From CAYRHJ01 sp964424105 (GTDB taxonomy: Bacteria; Planctomycetota; Phycisphaerae; UBA1845): 64,000 nucleotides of DNA. Location of the stretch: NCBI GenBank assembly GCA_964424105.1, contig CAYRHJ010000014.1, forward strand, positions 1 to 64,000, written 5' to 3'. The translations under genes were made by a program, and so were the position numbers. Positions 34,022 through 41,612 of this stretch are shown here, in pieces; within the stretch, counting starts at the first letter, position 1; the number at the start of each line of letters is the position of its first letter. The notes beneath the pieces are model-generated. The model had not been told where the DNA came from. It searched no databases and saw nothing but the letters and a program-made list of their open reading frames with translations.

Positions 34022-34408
34022 TTATTTCGCTTGTCTTCTTTTGATCAGCGCGTCACTGTTCGGGTGACCGGGGCTTGACCCGCGCGATTTTCAACTGACC
34101 GTGGCCGGGATAGGTGTGAGCGCGCGCCTTCGTTCGTTGACCGCGGCGACTCCTGTTCGTTGGCCGACGCCACCCCCGCTCGTTGACCAAACCAGTCCGC
34201 AGCGCTACAAATTCAAGCCCAGCGTTGGTGGGTTATGGGACGCGAGGGTTGCACAGATCACGGAAATCGACGTGAATGATGCTCGCGATTTTGCGGATTG
34301 ACCGTCGATCAATAACGCGGCGAGCTTCGGCGTTCGATGTTCTGTAGGGCGATGTATCGGAACATCCGTGTCTCGAATTCTGCCGTGTCCTTGCCCGGGG
34401 AACGCTAG
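34022..34408. other. Intergenic region without a confident gene
   Basis: A GTTCGTTG / TCGTTGACC motif recurs loosely three times between 34130 and 34190, separated by GC-rich runs. No coding frame with a plausible start or composition is seen. It separates rpsU from the CPBP gene. Confidence 0.4.
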
Positions 34409-35260
34409 ATGCACCCGAATGATTCAACGTTCATACCGATGGCTCGTCCGGCTACGCATGGGCTGATCGAGCGGTCGTTTGAACAGCCCGCCGATTCGCC
34501 CATCGCCCGGTCCGATGTCACGGGCGACCGGTCGACAGATCCGATGCTTCTCCGCGACACTCGTCGATTATCCTGCCTGTTGAACACGATGCTGCTGGTG
34601 GTGATGGCCATCGCCATCACGGTGGTCCTTGGCACCATCGCGATGATGTTGATCGAGGCGTCGTTCGATGCGCGGATGCTGAATCTTACGCTCTCGTTGC
34701 TGCGCGGCGGCGTGGTGCTTGGCATCCTCTGGGGGTTGACGCGGCTGGAAAAGACCGACCTTTCGTCCGTCGGTCTCTCGTTGAGGAATTGGGGCTTCGA
34801 GACCGCCTGGGGGGCGGTCTTCATTTTACCGACGTACATGACCTTCCTGATTGGGATCGGCGTGCTGTGGGCCATCTATCCGCAAGGCTGGGCGATTCTA
34901 CAAGAAAACCCGCAGCAAATAACACAGGAATTGCCCAAGCTTCATCCCGTTCTACTTTGCGGATCACAATGTTGGATCGCGATCTATGAAGAAGCCGTCT
35001 TCCGCGGTTATTTTCTCACGCGGATTCGCCGCGTGACGGGCAGCGCCGTCCTGGCTGTCATCATCAGTTCCGCCCTGTTCGCCGCTCCCCACGCGACCAA
35101 CCAAAAGTCCGTGGTCGTCGTCCCATTGTTCTTCATCGGGGCGCTGTGGGCCTGCATGGTCCTTTGGCGGCGCTCGCTCATTCCCAGCATCATTGCACAC
35201 GCGGCCTTCAACTCCATCAACTTGCTGGTCATCTACTATCAACGACCTGACTGGCAGTGA
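34409..35260 (+). CDS. CPBP-family intramembrane glutamic endopeptidase
   Basis: 283 residues with about six to eight membrane helices. The CPBP/Abi motifs are intact: 'EEAVFRGYFLTRIRR' near residue 194 (the EExxxR catalytic pair), 'SALFAAPHATNQ' and 'AHAAFNSINLLVI'. Related enzymes cleave CAAX-like prenylated proteins or act in bacteriocin immunity and envelope processes. The N-terminal ~50 residues are soluble. It is followed by a small membrane protein on the same strand; its substrate is unknown. Confidence 0.88.
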   Translation: MHPNDSTFIPMARPATHGLIERSFEQPADSPIARSDVTGDRSTDPMLLRDTRRLSCLLNTMLLVVMAIAITVVLGTIAMMLIEASFDARMLNLTLSLLRGGVVLGILWGLTRLEKTDLSSVGLSLRNWGFETAWGAVFILPTYMTFLIGIGVLWAIYPQGWAILQENPQQITQELPKLHPVLLCGSQCWIAIYEEAVFRGYFLTRIRRVTGSAVLAVIISSALFAAPHATNQKSVVVVPLFFIGALWACMVLWRRSLIPSIIAHAAFNSINLLVIYYQRPDWQ

Positions 35261-35475
35261 TGACCCCGCAGCCCCTTGAATCTGTTTTGAAAAGTTTGAT
35301 GCAACGACCGATGTGGTGACCAGCGATCTTCTGCTCCCGACTCAGTTGCAGCACCTGTCGCGCTGTCGCGGGGCCATCGTTTGACCCGGATCGATTCCGG
35401 CACGGACCGCTCGAATGCTCCGCGGCTGCTATGCGTTGACTGGGGTCGCCTGATTTGGTTATGCTCCACGCCGCA

Positions 35476-35715
35476 ATGGCAAACCGCGAAAATGGTGGGT
35501 CGGAGATCGATACGTTGCAACCCAACTTTCCGTTTGTTCCGGCGGTGTTCATCAAGGTGCTGGCGGCTGTATTGACGGTCGTCGCGTTGGGGCTGGGGGT
35601 TATGCTGGCCGTCAACGGCGAAATTCAAACGCAGGACATGATCGGGTCATTGATCAGCGCCCCCCTGTTGGCGTATCTTGTTCACCTCTGGATAACCATG
35701 GGAAGGGATTGGTGA
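35476..35715 (+). CDS. Small two-helix membrane protein
   Basis: 79 residues from the ATG at 35476; an ATG at 35461 would add five. Two membrane helices (about 26-44 'FIKVLAAVLTVVALGLGVML' and 57-72 'SLISAPLLAYLVHLW') are joined by an acidic polar loop. No family recognised. The hydrophobic pattern and codon use favour a real gene. It lies 215 bases after the CPBP gene and 99 bases before the helicase. Confidence 0.5.
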   Translation: MANRENGGSEIDTLQPNFPFVPAVFIKVLAAVLTVVALGLGVMLAVNGEIQTQDMIGSLISAPLLAYLVHLWITMGRDW

Positions 35716-35814
35716 GGCCGATCGCCCGGTCGGAGCCAACCGGGGCATTTACAGCCGCCCGCCCCGCGGCTATATTCTGTAGCCTATGAATCTAACTAGA
35801 GTCAGCGCTCACTG

Positions 35815-37107
35815 ATGCAGCGACACGCCCCACTTCCGCAAAAATTCGCAGAACTGGGCATCGAAGTTCCGTTCTTAGATGCCCTGCGCGCCATGGGTTT
35901 TGAAGAACCGTCGGAAATACAAACCGCGATGATCCCCTCGGCCCTGTCCGGACGGGACATTCTGGGGCAGGCGCGCACCGGCACGGGTAAAACGGCTGCG
36001 TATTCCTTGCCCGCGCTTCAAAAAATCGACCCGCAGCAGGGGTTGCAGGTCATCTGTTTAGCCCCCACGAGAGAATTGGCCGCCCAAGTAGTGGCCGAAA
36101 CGCGGCGTCTCGCCGGCCATTCCGACCTGCACGTCATTCCAGTCTATGGTGGCCAGAAGATCAGCACGCAAGTACACCTTTTGGGTCGCAAGCCGCACTT
36201 CGTAGTCGGAACTCCCGGTCGAATTCTCGATCTCATCGGTCGCCGGATTCTCCGCCTGAACGAGATCAAGATCTGCATTCTGGACGAAGTGGACCGCATG
36301 CTCGACATCGGCTTTCGGGACGACATCACGCGTATCCTTCAGCAGATTCCCAAGGAACGGCAGACCATCTTCGTGTCGGCGACCATCGACGACGAGATCA
36401 GGCGATTGGCCCTCCAATTCATGAACGATCCCGCCGAGGTCAATGTTTCGCGCGACGAGATCACCGTGGCGGAAGTCGAGCAGATATTCTGTTCGGTTGA
36501 ACCATTCGACAAGTACCGCCTTCTGCGAGTGATCCTGGCTGAGGAGACCCCCAAGAGCGCCATACTTTTTTGCAACACCAAGCACGGAGTGCGCAAGCTG
36601 GCCAAGAAGCTATTCGCCGATGGCTTGGACGCGAAGGAGATTCACGGCGACCTGGTCCAACTTCGGCGAGAGAAGGTCATGTCCCGTTTTCGGTTGAAGA
36701 AGATTCAGTTTTTGGTAGCGACCGATCTGGCCGCCCGGGGCATCGATATTTCATCCATCACGCACATCATCAACTACGATCTGCCGGAAGATCCGGAAGT
36801 GTACGTGCACCGTATCGGTCGGACGGCGCGCATGGGCGCCCACGGTCGGGCTATTTCGTTCGTGACGAAATCTCAAGGCAGGCTTTTGACTGATATCGAG
36901 AAACTGATCAACAAGCTCATCAGTGTCAAGGTGTACGAAGGGTTCACCTCGCGCCCGCCGAGAGAGGACGTGGAGGCGTCCGCCGAAAAATCGGCTTCGC
37001 GGTACGTGAACACGTCGGCTTCGACTCCGGCGGGCGTGCCGGCGCATGTCGTCGCACCGCCCAAAACGCTGGGCAGCAAGTTTCGCACGCGCAGGCGACG
37101 GCTTTAG
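35815..37107 (+). CDS. DEAD-box-family RNA helicase with DEVD motif II
   Basis: 430 residues. Motifs in order: Q motif region 'MGFEEPSEIQTAMIPSAL', I ARTGTGKT (53-60), Ia 'APTRELAAQV', Ib 'GTPGR', II LDEVDRMLDIGF (157-160 is DEVD instead of DEAD), III 'VSATID', IV 'ILFCNTKHGVRKLAK', V 'LVATDLAARGIDI' and VI 'YVHRIGRTARMG'. The C-terminal tail (about 375-430) is basic and ends 'FRTRRRRL', typical for RNA-binding extensions. It is probably an ATP-dependent RNA remodeller in ribosome or mRNA metabolism. Confidence 0.93.
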   Translation: MQRHAPLPQKFAELGIEVPFLDALRAMGFEEPSEIQTAMIPSALSGRDILGQARTGTGKTAAYSLPALQKIDPQQGLQVICLAPTRELAAQVVAETRRLAGHSDLHVIPVYGGQKISTQVHLLGRKPHFVVGTPGRILDLIGRRILRLNEIKICILDEVDRMLDIGFRDDITRILQQIPKERQTIFVSATIDDEIRRLALQFMNDPAEVNVSRDEITVAEVEQIFCSVEPFDKYRLLRVILAEETPKSAILFCNTKHGVRKLAKKLFADGLDAKEIHGDLVQLRREKVMSRFRLKKIQFLVATDLAARGIDISSITHIINYDLPEDPEVYVHRIGRTARMGAHGRAISFVTKSQGRLLTDIEKLINKLISVKVYEGFTSRPPREDVEASAEKSASRYVNTSASTPAGVPAHVVAPPKTLGSKFRTRRRRL

Positions 37108-37170
37108 TGCTTGATGGCGTGGTGGCCTAGACGAGTTGGAAGCGAGTCATTTTCTTGGGAGAGGGGCGTC

Positions 37171-37860
37171 ATGCGACGATGGCTGAATCTCACCGCGTGT
37201 TGGATGATCGGGTCATCATGCTTTGCGGGTTGGATGGGATGCGGCGGAAAAGATGATTTCGGCGAGAACATCCGTCTTTCAGCGGATCGACATCGTGAAT
37301 TCGCCCGCTCGTCACCCGCGGGACGTTCGTTCAAACTCTCTGATGACAGCACTTTTAACGTTTATGATACCCACCGCGAATCCAGTGGATTGGCGGAAGC
37401 GTTGGCCCACGCGGACCTTAGCGGACATGCGAAATGCCACGCGGACGCGACTCGTGGCGGGAGCGCCACCGCAGAGTTTCAAGTGGGACACGTGCTGCGA
37501 TATACCGACGACGAGCCATTCGAGGTCGATGTGTCCTTCCAGGTGGATTACGAGTGTCTCATCAATCACGCGCCCGATATCCGCACCCCTCCGTCACTGG
37601 TCCTGAAAGCCTACCTCATGGACTCAAACCGTCGAATGCTGGGCAAGATCATCCTGACGCAAATTGACAAAGACAGGCTGCCGACAAAATGGGCGGGCGT
37701 GGAATCGCCGTCGTTTCGGGTGACGTTGCAGCCGCAAACCGCCTATCATCTGATCGTGGCCGGCCGCGCCGAGGCGGTCAGTTCCGGCGACGGTGCAGGT
37801 CCCGCAGCTTCGATCGAACTCAAGTCCCTGCGGATCGACGTAACGCCTTCGTCTGGTTAG
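37171..37860 (+). CDS. Lipoprotein of unknown function
   Basis: 229 residues. The start at 37171 is fixed by a GAGGGG ribosome-binding site and a lipoprotein signal (MRRWLNLTACWMIGSSCFAG then WMGC; lipidated Cys near 24). The mature part is a single beta-rich domain ('STFNVYDTHRESSGLAEALA', 'VGHVLRYTDDEPFEVDVSFQ', 'LQPQTAYHLIVAGRAEAVSS'), giving the impression of an immunoglobulin-like sandwich. No family is recognised. The frame extends upstream to 37111, but that part lacks signal features. Confidence 0.65.
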   Translation: MRRWLNLTACWMIGSSCFAGWMGCGGKDDFGENIRLSADRHREFARSSPAGRSFKLSDDSTFNVYDTHRESSGLAEALAHADLSGHAKCHADATRGGSATAEFQVGHVLRYTDDEPFEVDVSFQVDYECLINHAPDIRTPPSLVLKAYLMDSNRRMLGKIILTQIDKDRLPTKWAGVESPSFRVTLQPQTAYHLIVAGRAEAVSSGDGAGPAASIELKSLRIDVTPSSG

Positions 37861-37933
37861 GGTTGCCCGACGGTCTGGTAACCCCGTTCATGGAGGCATC
37901 GCGAGTCGTCTTTCAGGAGCTGACCCACCGCGG

Positions 37934-39010
37934 ATGGAACTGCTTTTCATTATTGTCGTCGTGACCTTGACGATCTCATTTGTCTGTTCAGTGTGTGAGG
38001 CCACCCTCTTCGCGGTTACGCGCACCCGCGTGGAACAACTCGCGGAACGTGGATCGGCTGCGGGGAAAAGGCTGCAAAGGTTTCGGGAGGATATCAGCGG
38101 TCCCATCGCCGCGATTCTGACGCTGAACACCATCGCCCATACCGTCGGAGCCACCATGGCAGGATGGGTGGCGAGCGACCTGTTCAGCAGTGTGGGCGTG
38201 GGGGTGTTTAGCGCGGTGTTCACGTTGGCGATTCTTTATCTCACCGAAATCATTCCGAAGACTCTGGGAGTCCTATACGCCAATACCCTGGCGCCCGCGG
38301 TGGCGACCACGGTCTCCGCCATGATGGTGGTTCTCAAACCGTTGGTTTGGGCCTGCCAATTGGTGACACGCTGGTTTCCAAAATCCTCGTCGGCATCATC
38401 GTTCATGGCGGAAGAGGACATCTTGGCCATGGCCCGCATGGGACAAAAAGCCGGCAGCATTCGTGCGGATGAAGCCCGCTGGGTGCAAAACGCGCTGAAT
38501 CTGGATCAGCTCAAGGTATGGGACATCCTGACCCCTCGAACCGTCATGGTCACCGTTTCCAATGACATGTGCATCGCGGACACGTCTCGAAAATTGAGGG
38601 AGTTCGGATATAGCCGTGTTCCCGTTACCGATTCCGGAGACCTCGATCGCATCGTAGGGATCGTGCTCAGCCGGGCGGTTCATGAAGCCGACGCGGCTGG
38701 CAAGGGAGCGGAACGAATTGACCAATGGATGCGAAAACCGACCTTCGTGCCTGAATCGATGAGCGTCAGCGATTTATTGGGACGATTCCTGGAAGCGCGC
38801 CAACATCTCTTCATCGTCGTCGACGAGTATGGCGGCACGGGCGGAGTGGTCACGCTTGAAGATGCTTTAGAATCTCTGTTGGGTTCTGAAATCGTCGATG
38901 AATTCGACGACGTCGCCGATCTGCAACGCGTGGCGAAACGAAAGGCCGCCCATAGGCTTCGCGCGGCGGAACATATGCAAAAGTCGCCCGGAACCGGTTC
39001 CGAATCATAG
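37934..39010 (+). CDS. CNNM/CorC-type transporter-associated protein with CBS pair
   Basis: 358 residues. The N-terminal DUF21/CNNM membrane domain (about 1-150) has 'SVCEATLFAVTRTRVEQLAE' and 'ILYLTEIIPKTLGVLYAN'. Two CBS domains follow (about 190-320) with 'ILTPRTVMVTVSNDM', 'FGYSRVPVTDSGDLDRIVGI' and 'FIVVDEYGGTGGVVTLEDAL'. The C-terminal CorC/HlyC transporter-associated domain is reduced to a short tail. Homologues take part in Mg2+/Co2+ efflux or membrane ion homeostasis, with the CBS pair sensing adenine nucleotides. Confidence 0.9.
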   Translation: MELLFIIVVVTLTISFVCSVCEATLFAVTRTRVEQLAERGSAAGKRLQRFREDISGPIAAILTLNTIAHTVGATMAGWVASDLFSSVGVGVFSAVFTLAILYLTEIIPKTLGVLYANTLAPAVATTVSAMMVVLKPLVWACQLVTRWFPKSSSASSFMAEEDILAMARMGQKAGSIRADEARWVQNALNLDQLKVWDILTPRTVMVTVSNDMCIADTSRKLREFGYSRVPVTDSGDLDRIVGIVLSRAVHEADAAGKGAERIDQWMRKPTFVPESMSVSDLLGRFLEARQHLFIVVDEYGGTGGVVTLEDALESLLGSEIVDEFDDVADLQRVAKRKAAHRLRAAEHMQKSPGTGSES

Positions 39011-39091
39011 ACCCGCAGTACACGCCATCGAGAATTCGTTCCCGACGCCCACATCACCAGACCATGCCGCACGTAGCCCATTGCAATCCAC

Positions 39092-39160
39092 GCCCACGCC
39101 CACGCCCGCGTCCGTGCCCACGCCAACGCCCGCTTCCGTGCCCACGCCAACGCCTTCGCA
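39092..39160. repeat. 24-bp minisatellite
   Basis: Nearly three units of GCCCACGCCAACGCCCGCTT-CCGT type lie between the CNNM gene and the YjbQ gene end, with internal 6-bp CCCACG/CCAACG periodicity. Confidence 0.65.
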
Positions 39161-39161
39161 C

Positions 39162-39602
39162 CTAACGCTCGCCGTTTGACGAACCCGCGAGGTGAACAAC
39201 GATGTGACGTGCGCCCGCCGATCGGCGATGCTCCCACAGATAGATTCCCTGCCACGTTCCCAATGCCAGGCGATTTTCCATGATCGGAATCGATAGCGAC
39301 GTCGCCGTCAGGGCGGACTTGATGTGCGAGGGCATGTCGTCGGGACCCTCGGCCGTGTGCGTGAACAACGCGTCCCGTTCCGCGACCAATCGATTCAGCC
39401 AAGCCTCCAGATCACGCCGGGCTGAGGGGTCCGCGTTCTCCTGAATGGTCAAACTCGCGGAAGTATGTTGTATCAGCACAGTGCACAGGCCTTCCACAAT
39501 CCCGGACTCCGCGACCAAGTCAGCGACGGCGGGCGTGATTTCATGCAGGCCTTGATCGCGGGGCGGAAAGCTCAAACGCGTGTTCCGATGGATGATGTTC
39601 AT
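39162..39602 (-). CDS. YjbQ / UPF0047 family protein
   Basis: 146 residues. Family phrases are clear: 'GLHEITPAVADLVAESGI', 'GLCTVLIQHTSASLTIQENA', 'DMPSHIKSALTATSLSIPI' and 'LGTWQGIYLWEHR'. YjbQ proteins have weak thiamine-phosphate synthase activity in vitro, and their role in vivo is uncertain. The conserved His of the HTSAS motif and the His of 'HIKSAL' are present. The start at 39602 matches the family N-terminus ('MNIIHRNTRLSF'); the frame upstream to 39689 is less likely. It is convergent with the CNNM gene. Confidence 0.88.
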   Translation of the reverse strand: MNIIHRNTRLSFPPRDQGLHEITPAVADLVAESGIVEGLCTVLIQHTSASLTIQENADPSARRDLEAWLNRLVAERDALFTHTAEGPDDMPSHIKSALTATSLSIPIMENRLALGTWQGIYLWEHRRSAGARHIVVHLAGSSNGER

Positions 39603-39996
39603 GGGCAAAATCGTCCGAAAATCGTGAATATTATTGAACCCCGCCGGCCTTCGACCGTCCGCCACCAAGCCGTAACTCTTTTGGACCACAAGTTTTATGT
39701 GATTTCCCTGGCCGGCTCCATGGTCCGCTACAAACTCCGCGGCAATTCAAAACCGCCTTTCGAGCACTACGCGGTGCGGCGAGGCAAACCGCTCAAATAA
39801 AACCTCGCGAATCGCGAATTCGATACAGTCAGGCCACCTGCGACAGTGTACCGCCGGAAGGGCACACTTTAACATGGAAAAGTCGCGTGGCGGGCAATGT
39901 TGACGTCCCGGTCATTTGACGCCGCAGTCGCCGATGGATCGTCCGTCGCGATGAATCGGACTGGGGTCCTTTGGGAACCGCGTGGAGGAGTTTTCA
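39603..39996. other. Divergent intergenic region
   Basis: This 394-bp space must hold the promoters of the YjbQ gene and the FHA/kinase operon. No repeat of the window's families and no gene are seen, and I cannot pick out a convincing -35/-10 pair. Confidence 0.4.
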
Positions 39997-41601
39997 ATGT
40001 TCAGCCGGCTGCTCTTTACACGTCTACGGGCCGCTGAAAAGGCACTGCTGGAAAGTCGGCTGGATGAGGCCCATCGTCTGCTGACGGCGCCGGACATTCG
40101 TGCCCATCGCCGGGGCGGAACTCTCTTGGCTGATCTATGCGAGAAGTTAGTCGAACGAGCCCGAACCCATTTCGCCGGCGACCGGTTTACCGAAGCGCTG
40201 ACCGACTTGGACAAGGCCGACGCAGGTGGTCATAAGCTGCCGCAGATTGCGGAGCTACGGCAGAACATCCTGACGGTCGCGAAGGAAGTGAACCGGCAGG
40301 AGCAATCCCGCAGACGCCGGTTGGATGACGCCCGGCAGCGCATAGAAGCCGGCTCGCTGGTCGCGGGACGTCAGATACTCAAAAACGCTGAGGCGGACGA
40401 CCTCGATGCCCAAGAACTGGCCGCCGACATCGAGGAGCGGGCGAGACAGGCCGACGACGCGTTTGCCCGCGTACGGAAACTTCTGGACGACGGGCAGGTT
40501 TCAGGTGCGATTGAAAGGTTTCAAAAGGCTCGACATCTCGCCCCACAGTCTCCCGAGGCGATCAGTTTGGAATCGGCGTTGACCTCCCATGTGGTGGTGG
40601 ACGCCCGGAAGGCATTTGAAAGCGGTCGGATCAATCGGGCCGCGGAGGAACTCGCTCGTTTAGCGGAGCTGGGTCGCGGGTTGTCGGTCAGACGAGATAT
40701 CGAAGACGTTGTGGAGTTGGCGCGAGGCGCCTGCCGCGCCGTTGACGGAGGGGATTTTGAAACCGCCCGGCGGCAGATGATGCGGTTGCAGGGGATTGCC
40801 GGTGATATTCGCTGGGTCGGCGATGCCGTCAAGCAATTAGAAGAGCTTGATGAACTGATGACAAGATTGATCAGCGGCCCGCTGGGCGAAAACGGTGGCA
40901 CCGGGGGCCGGGCGAAGGCCGCCGGCGAATCAGGAAAACGAAGAACACCCGCGCTCGACGAGACCATGGTGTTGCCCCATCGCAACGCGGGGACTGTGCC
41001 TCTGCCGGATCGGCTGCTTCTGCTTGTGGATGGCGGGGGGAGTTTCCTTTTGCTGCGGAAGGACCGGGTATCGATCGGTCGGGCCATTACCGACCAACCG
41101 GCCGACGTGGCCTTCAAGTCAGACCTGGCGGAACGGCACGCCGAGATAGCCCGCGTGGACGACGACTATTTCCTGTTTGCAACGCGTGACATCGACCTGG
41201 ACGGTCGCGGCACGCGTCATCAGCTCTTGCGCGACGGCAACCGTGTTACGTTGGCCCGCAACGCGCGCTTCACCTTTCGCTTGCCCCATCGACAAAGCGC
41301 CAGCGGGCTGTTGGAGATGAGCAGCGCCACGCGCATGCCCCATGACGTTCGCCGCGTCGTCCTGTTCCAGCGCAACGCCATGATCGGGTTCGGCAAACAC
41401 GTGCACATCAACTGCACCTCCGCCGTGCACGATTTGATTCTTTTCGAGCGCACCGGCCGGCTGTGGATTCGACCGCAGGGCAACGGCCGGATCGACACCG
41501 AAGCCCGACCCGTGGAGATCGGGAAACCCGTCGAGATGTTCAACATCAGTTTTGTGATTCAGCCCTGGCAGATGCCGACGACCGGACCGAAATTCAGCTA
41601 A
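39997..41601 (+). CDS. Helical-repeat protein with C-terminal FHA domain
   Basis: 534 residues; GGAGGAG 6-8 bases before the ATG fixes the start. Residues about 1-290 are TPR-like helical hairpins rich in Ala/Leu/Arg ('AEKALLESRLDEAHRLL', 'DRFTEALTDLDKADAGGHKL', 'LLDDGQVSGAIERFQKARHL'). A linker is followed by an FHA phosphothreonine-binding domain from about 335 ('GSFLLLRKDRVSIGRAI', 'VAFKSDLAERHAEIARVDDD'). The last ~100 residues may form a second FHA-like sandwich. A kinase gene starts 11 bases after the stop, so this protein is likely a substrate or reader of that kinase. Confidence 0.82.
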   Translation: MFSRLLFTRLRAAEKALLESRLDEAHRLLTAPDIRAHRRGGTLLADLCEKLVERARTHFAGDRFTEALTDLDKADAGGHKLPQIAELRQNILTVAKEVNRQEQSRRRRLDDARQRIEAGSLVAGRQILKNAEADDLDAQELAADIEERARQADDAFARVRKLLDDGQVSGAIERFQKARHLAPQSPEAISLESALTSHVVVDARKAFESGRINRAAEELARLAELGRGLSVRRDIEDVVELARGACRAVDGGDFETARRQMMRLQGIAGDIRWVGDAVKQLEELDELMTRLISGPLGENGGTGGRAKAAGESGKRRTPALDETMVLPHRNAGTVPLPDRLLLLVDGGGSFLLLRKDRVSIGRAITDQPADVAFKSDLAERHAEIARVDDDYFLFATRDIDLDGRGTRHQLLRDGNRVTLARNARFTFRLPHRQSASGLLEMSSATRMPHDVRRVVLFQRNAMIGFGKHVHINCTSAVHDLILFERTGRLWIRPQGNGRIDTEARPVEIGKPVEMFNISFVIQPWQMPTTGPKFS

Positions 41602-41612
41602 GGAAAACGAAG

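Noticed and set aside
34101..34301. 66-residue plus-strand frame after rpsU
   Set aside because: Composition and start context are not gene-like; contains loose GTTCGTTG repeats.
35725..35744. CCCGGT / ACCGGG hairpin after the small membrane protein
   Set aside because: Short 6-bp stem with no U tract; not enough for a terminator call.
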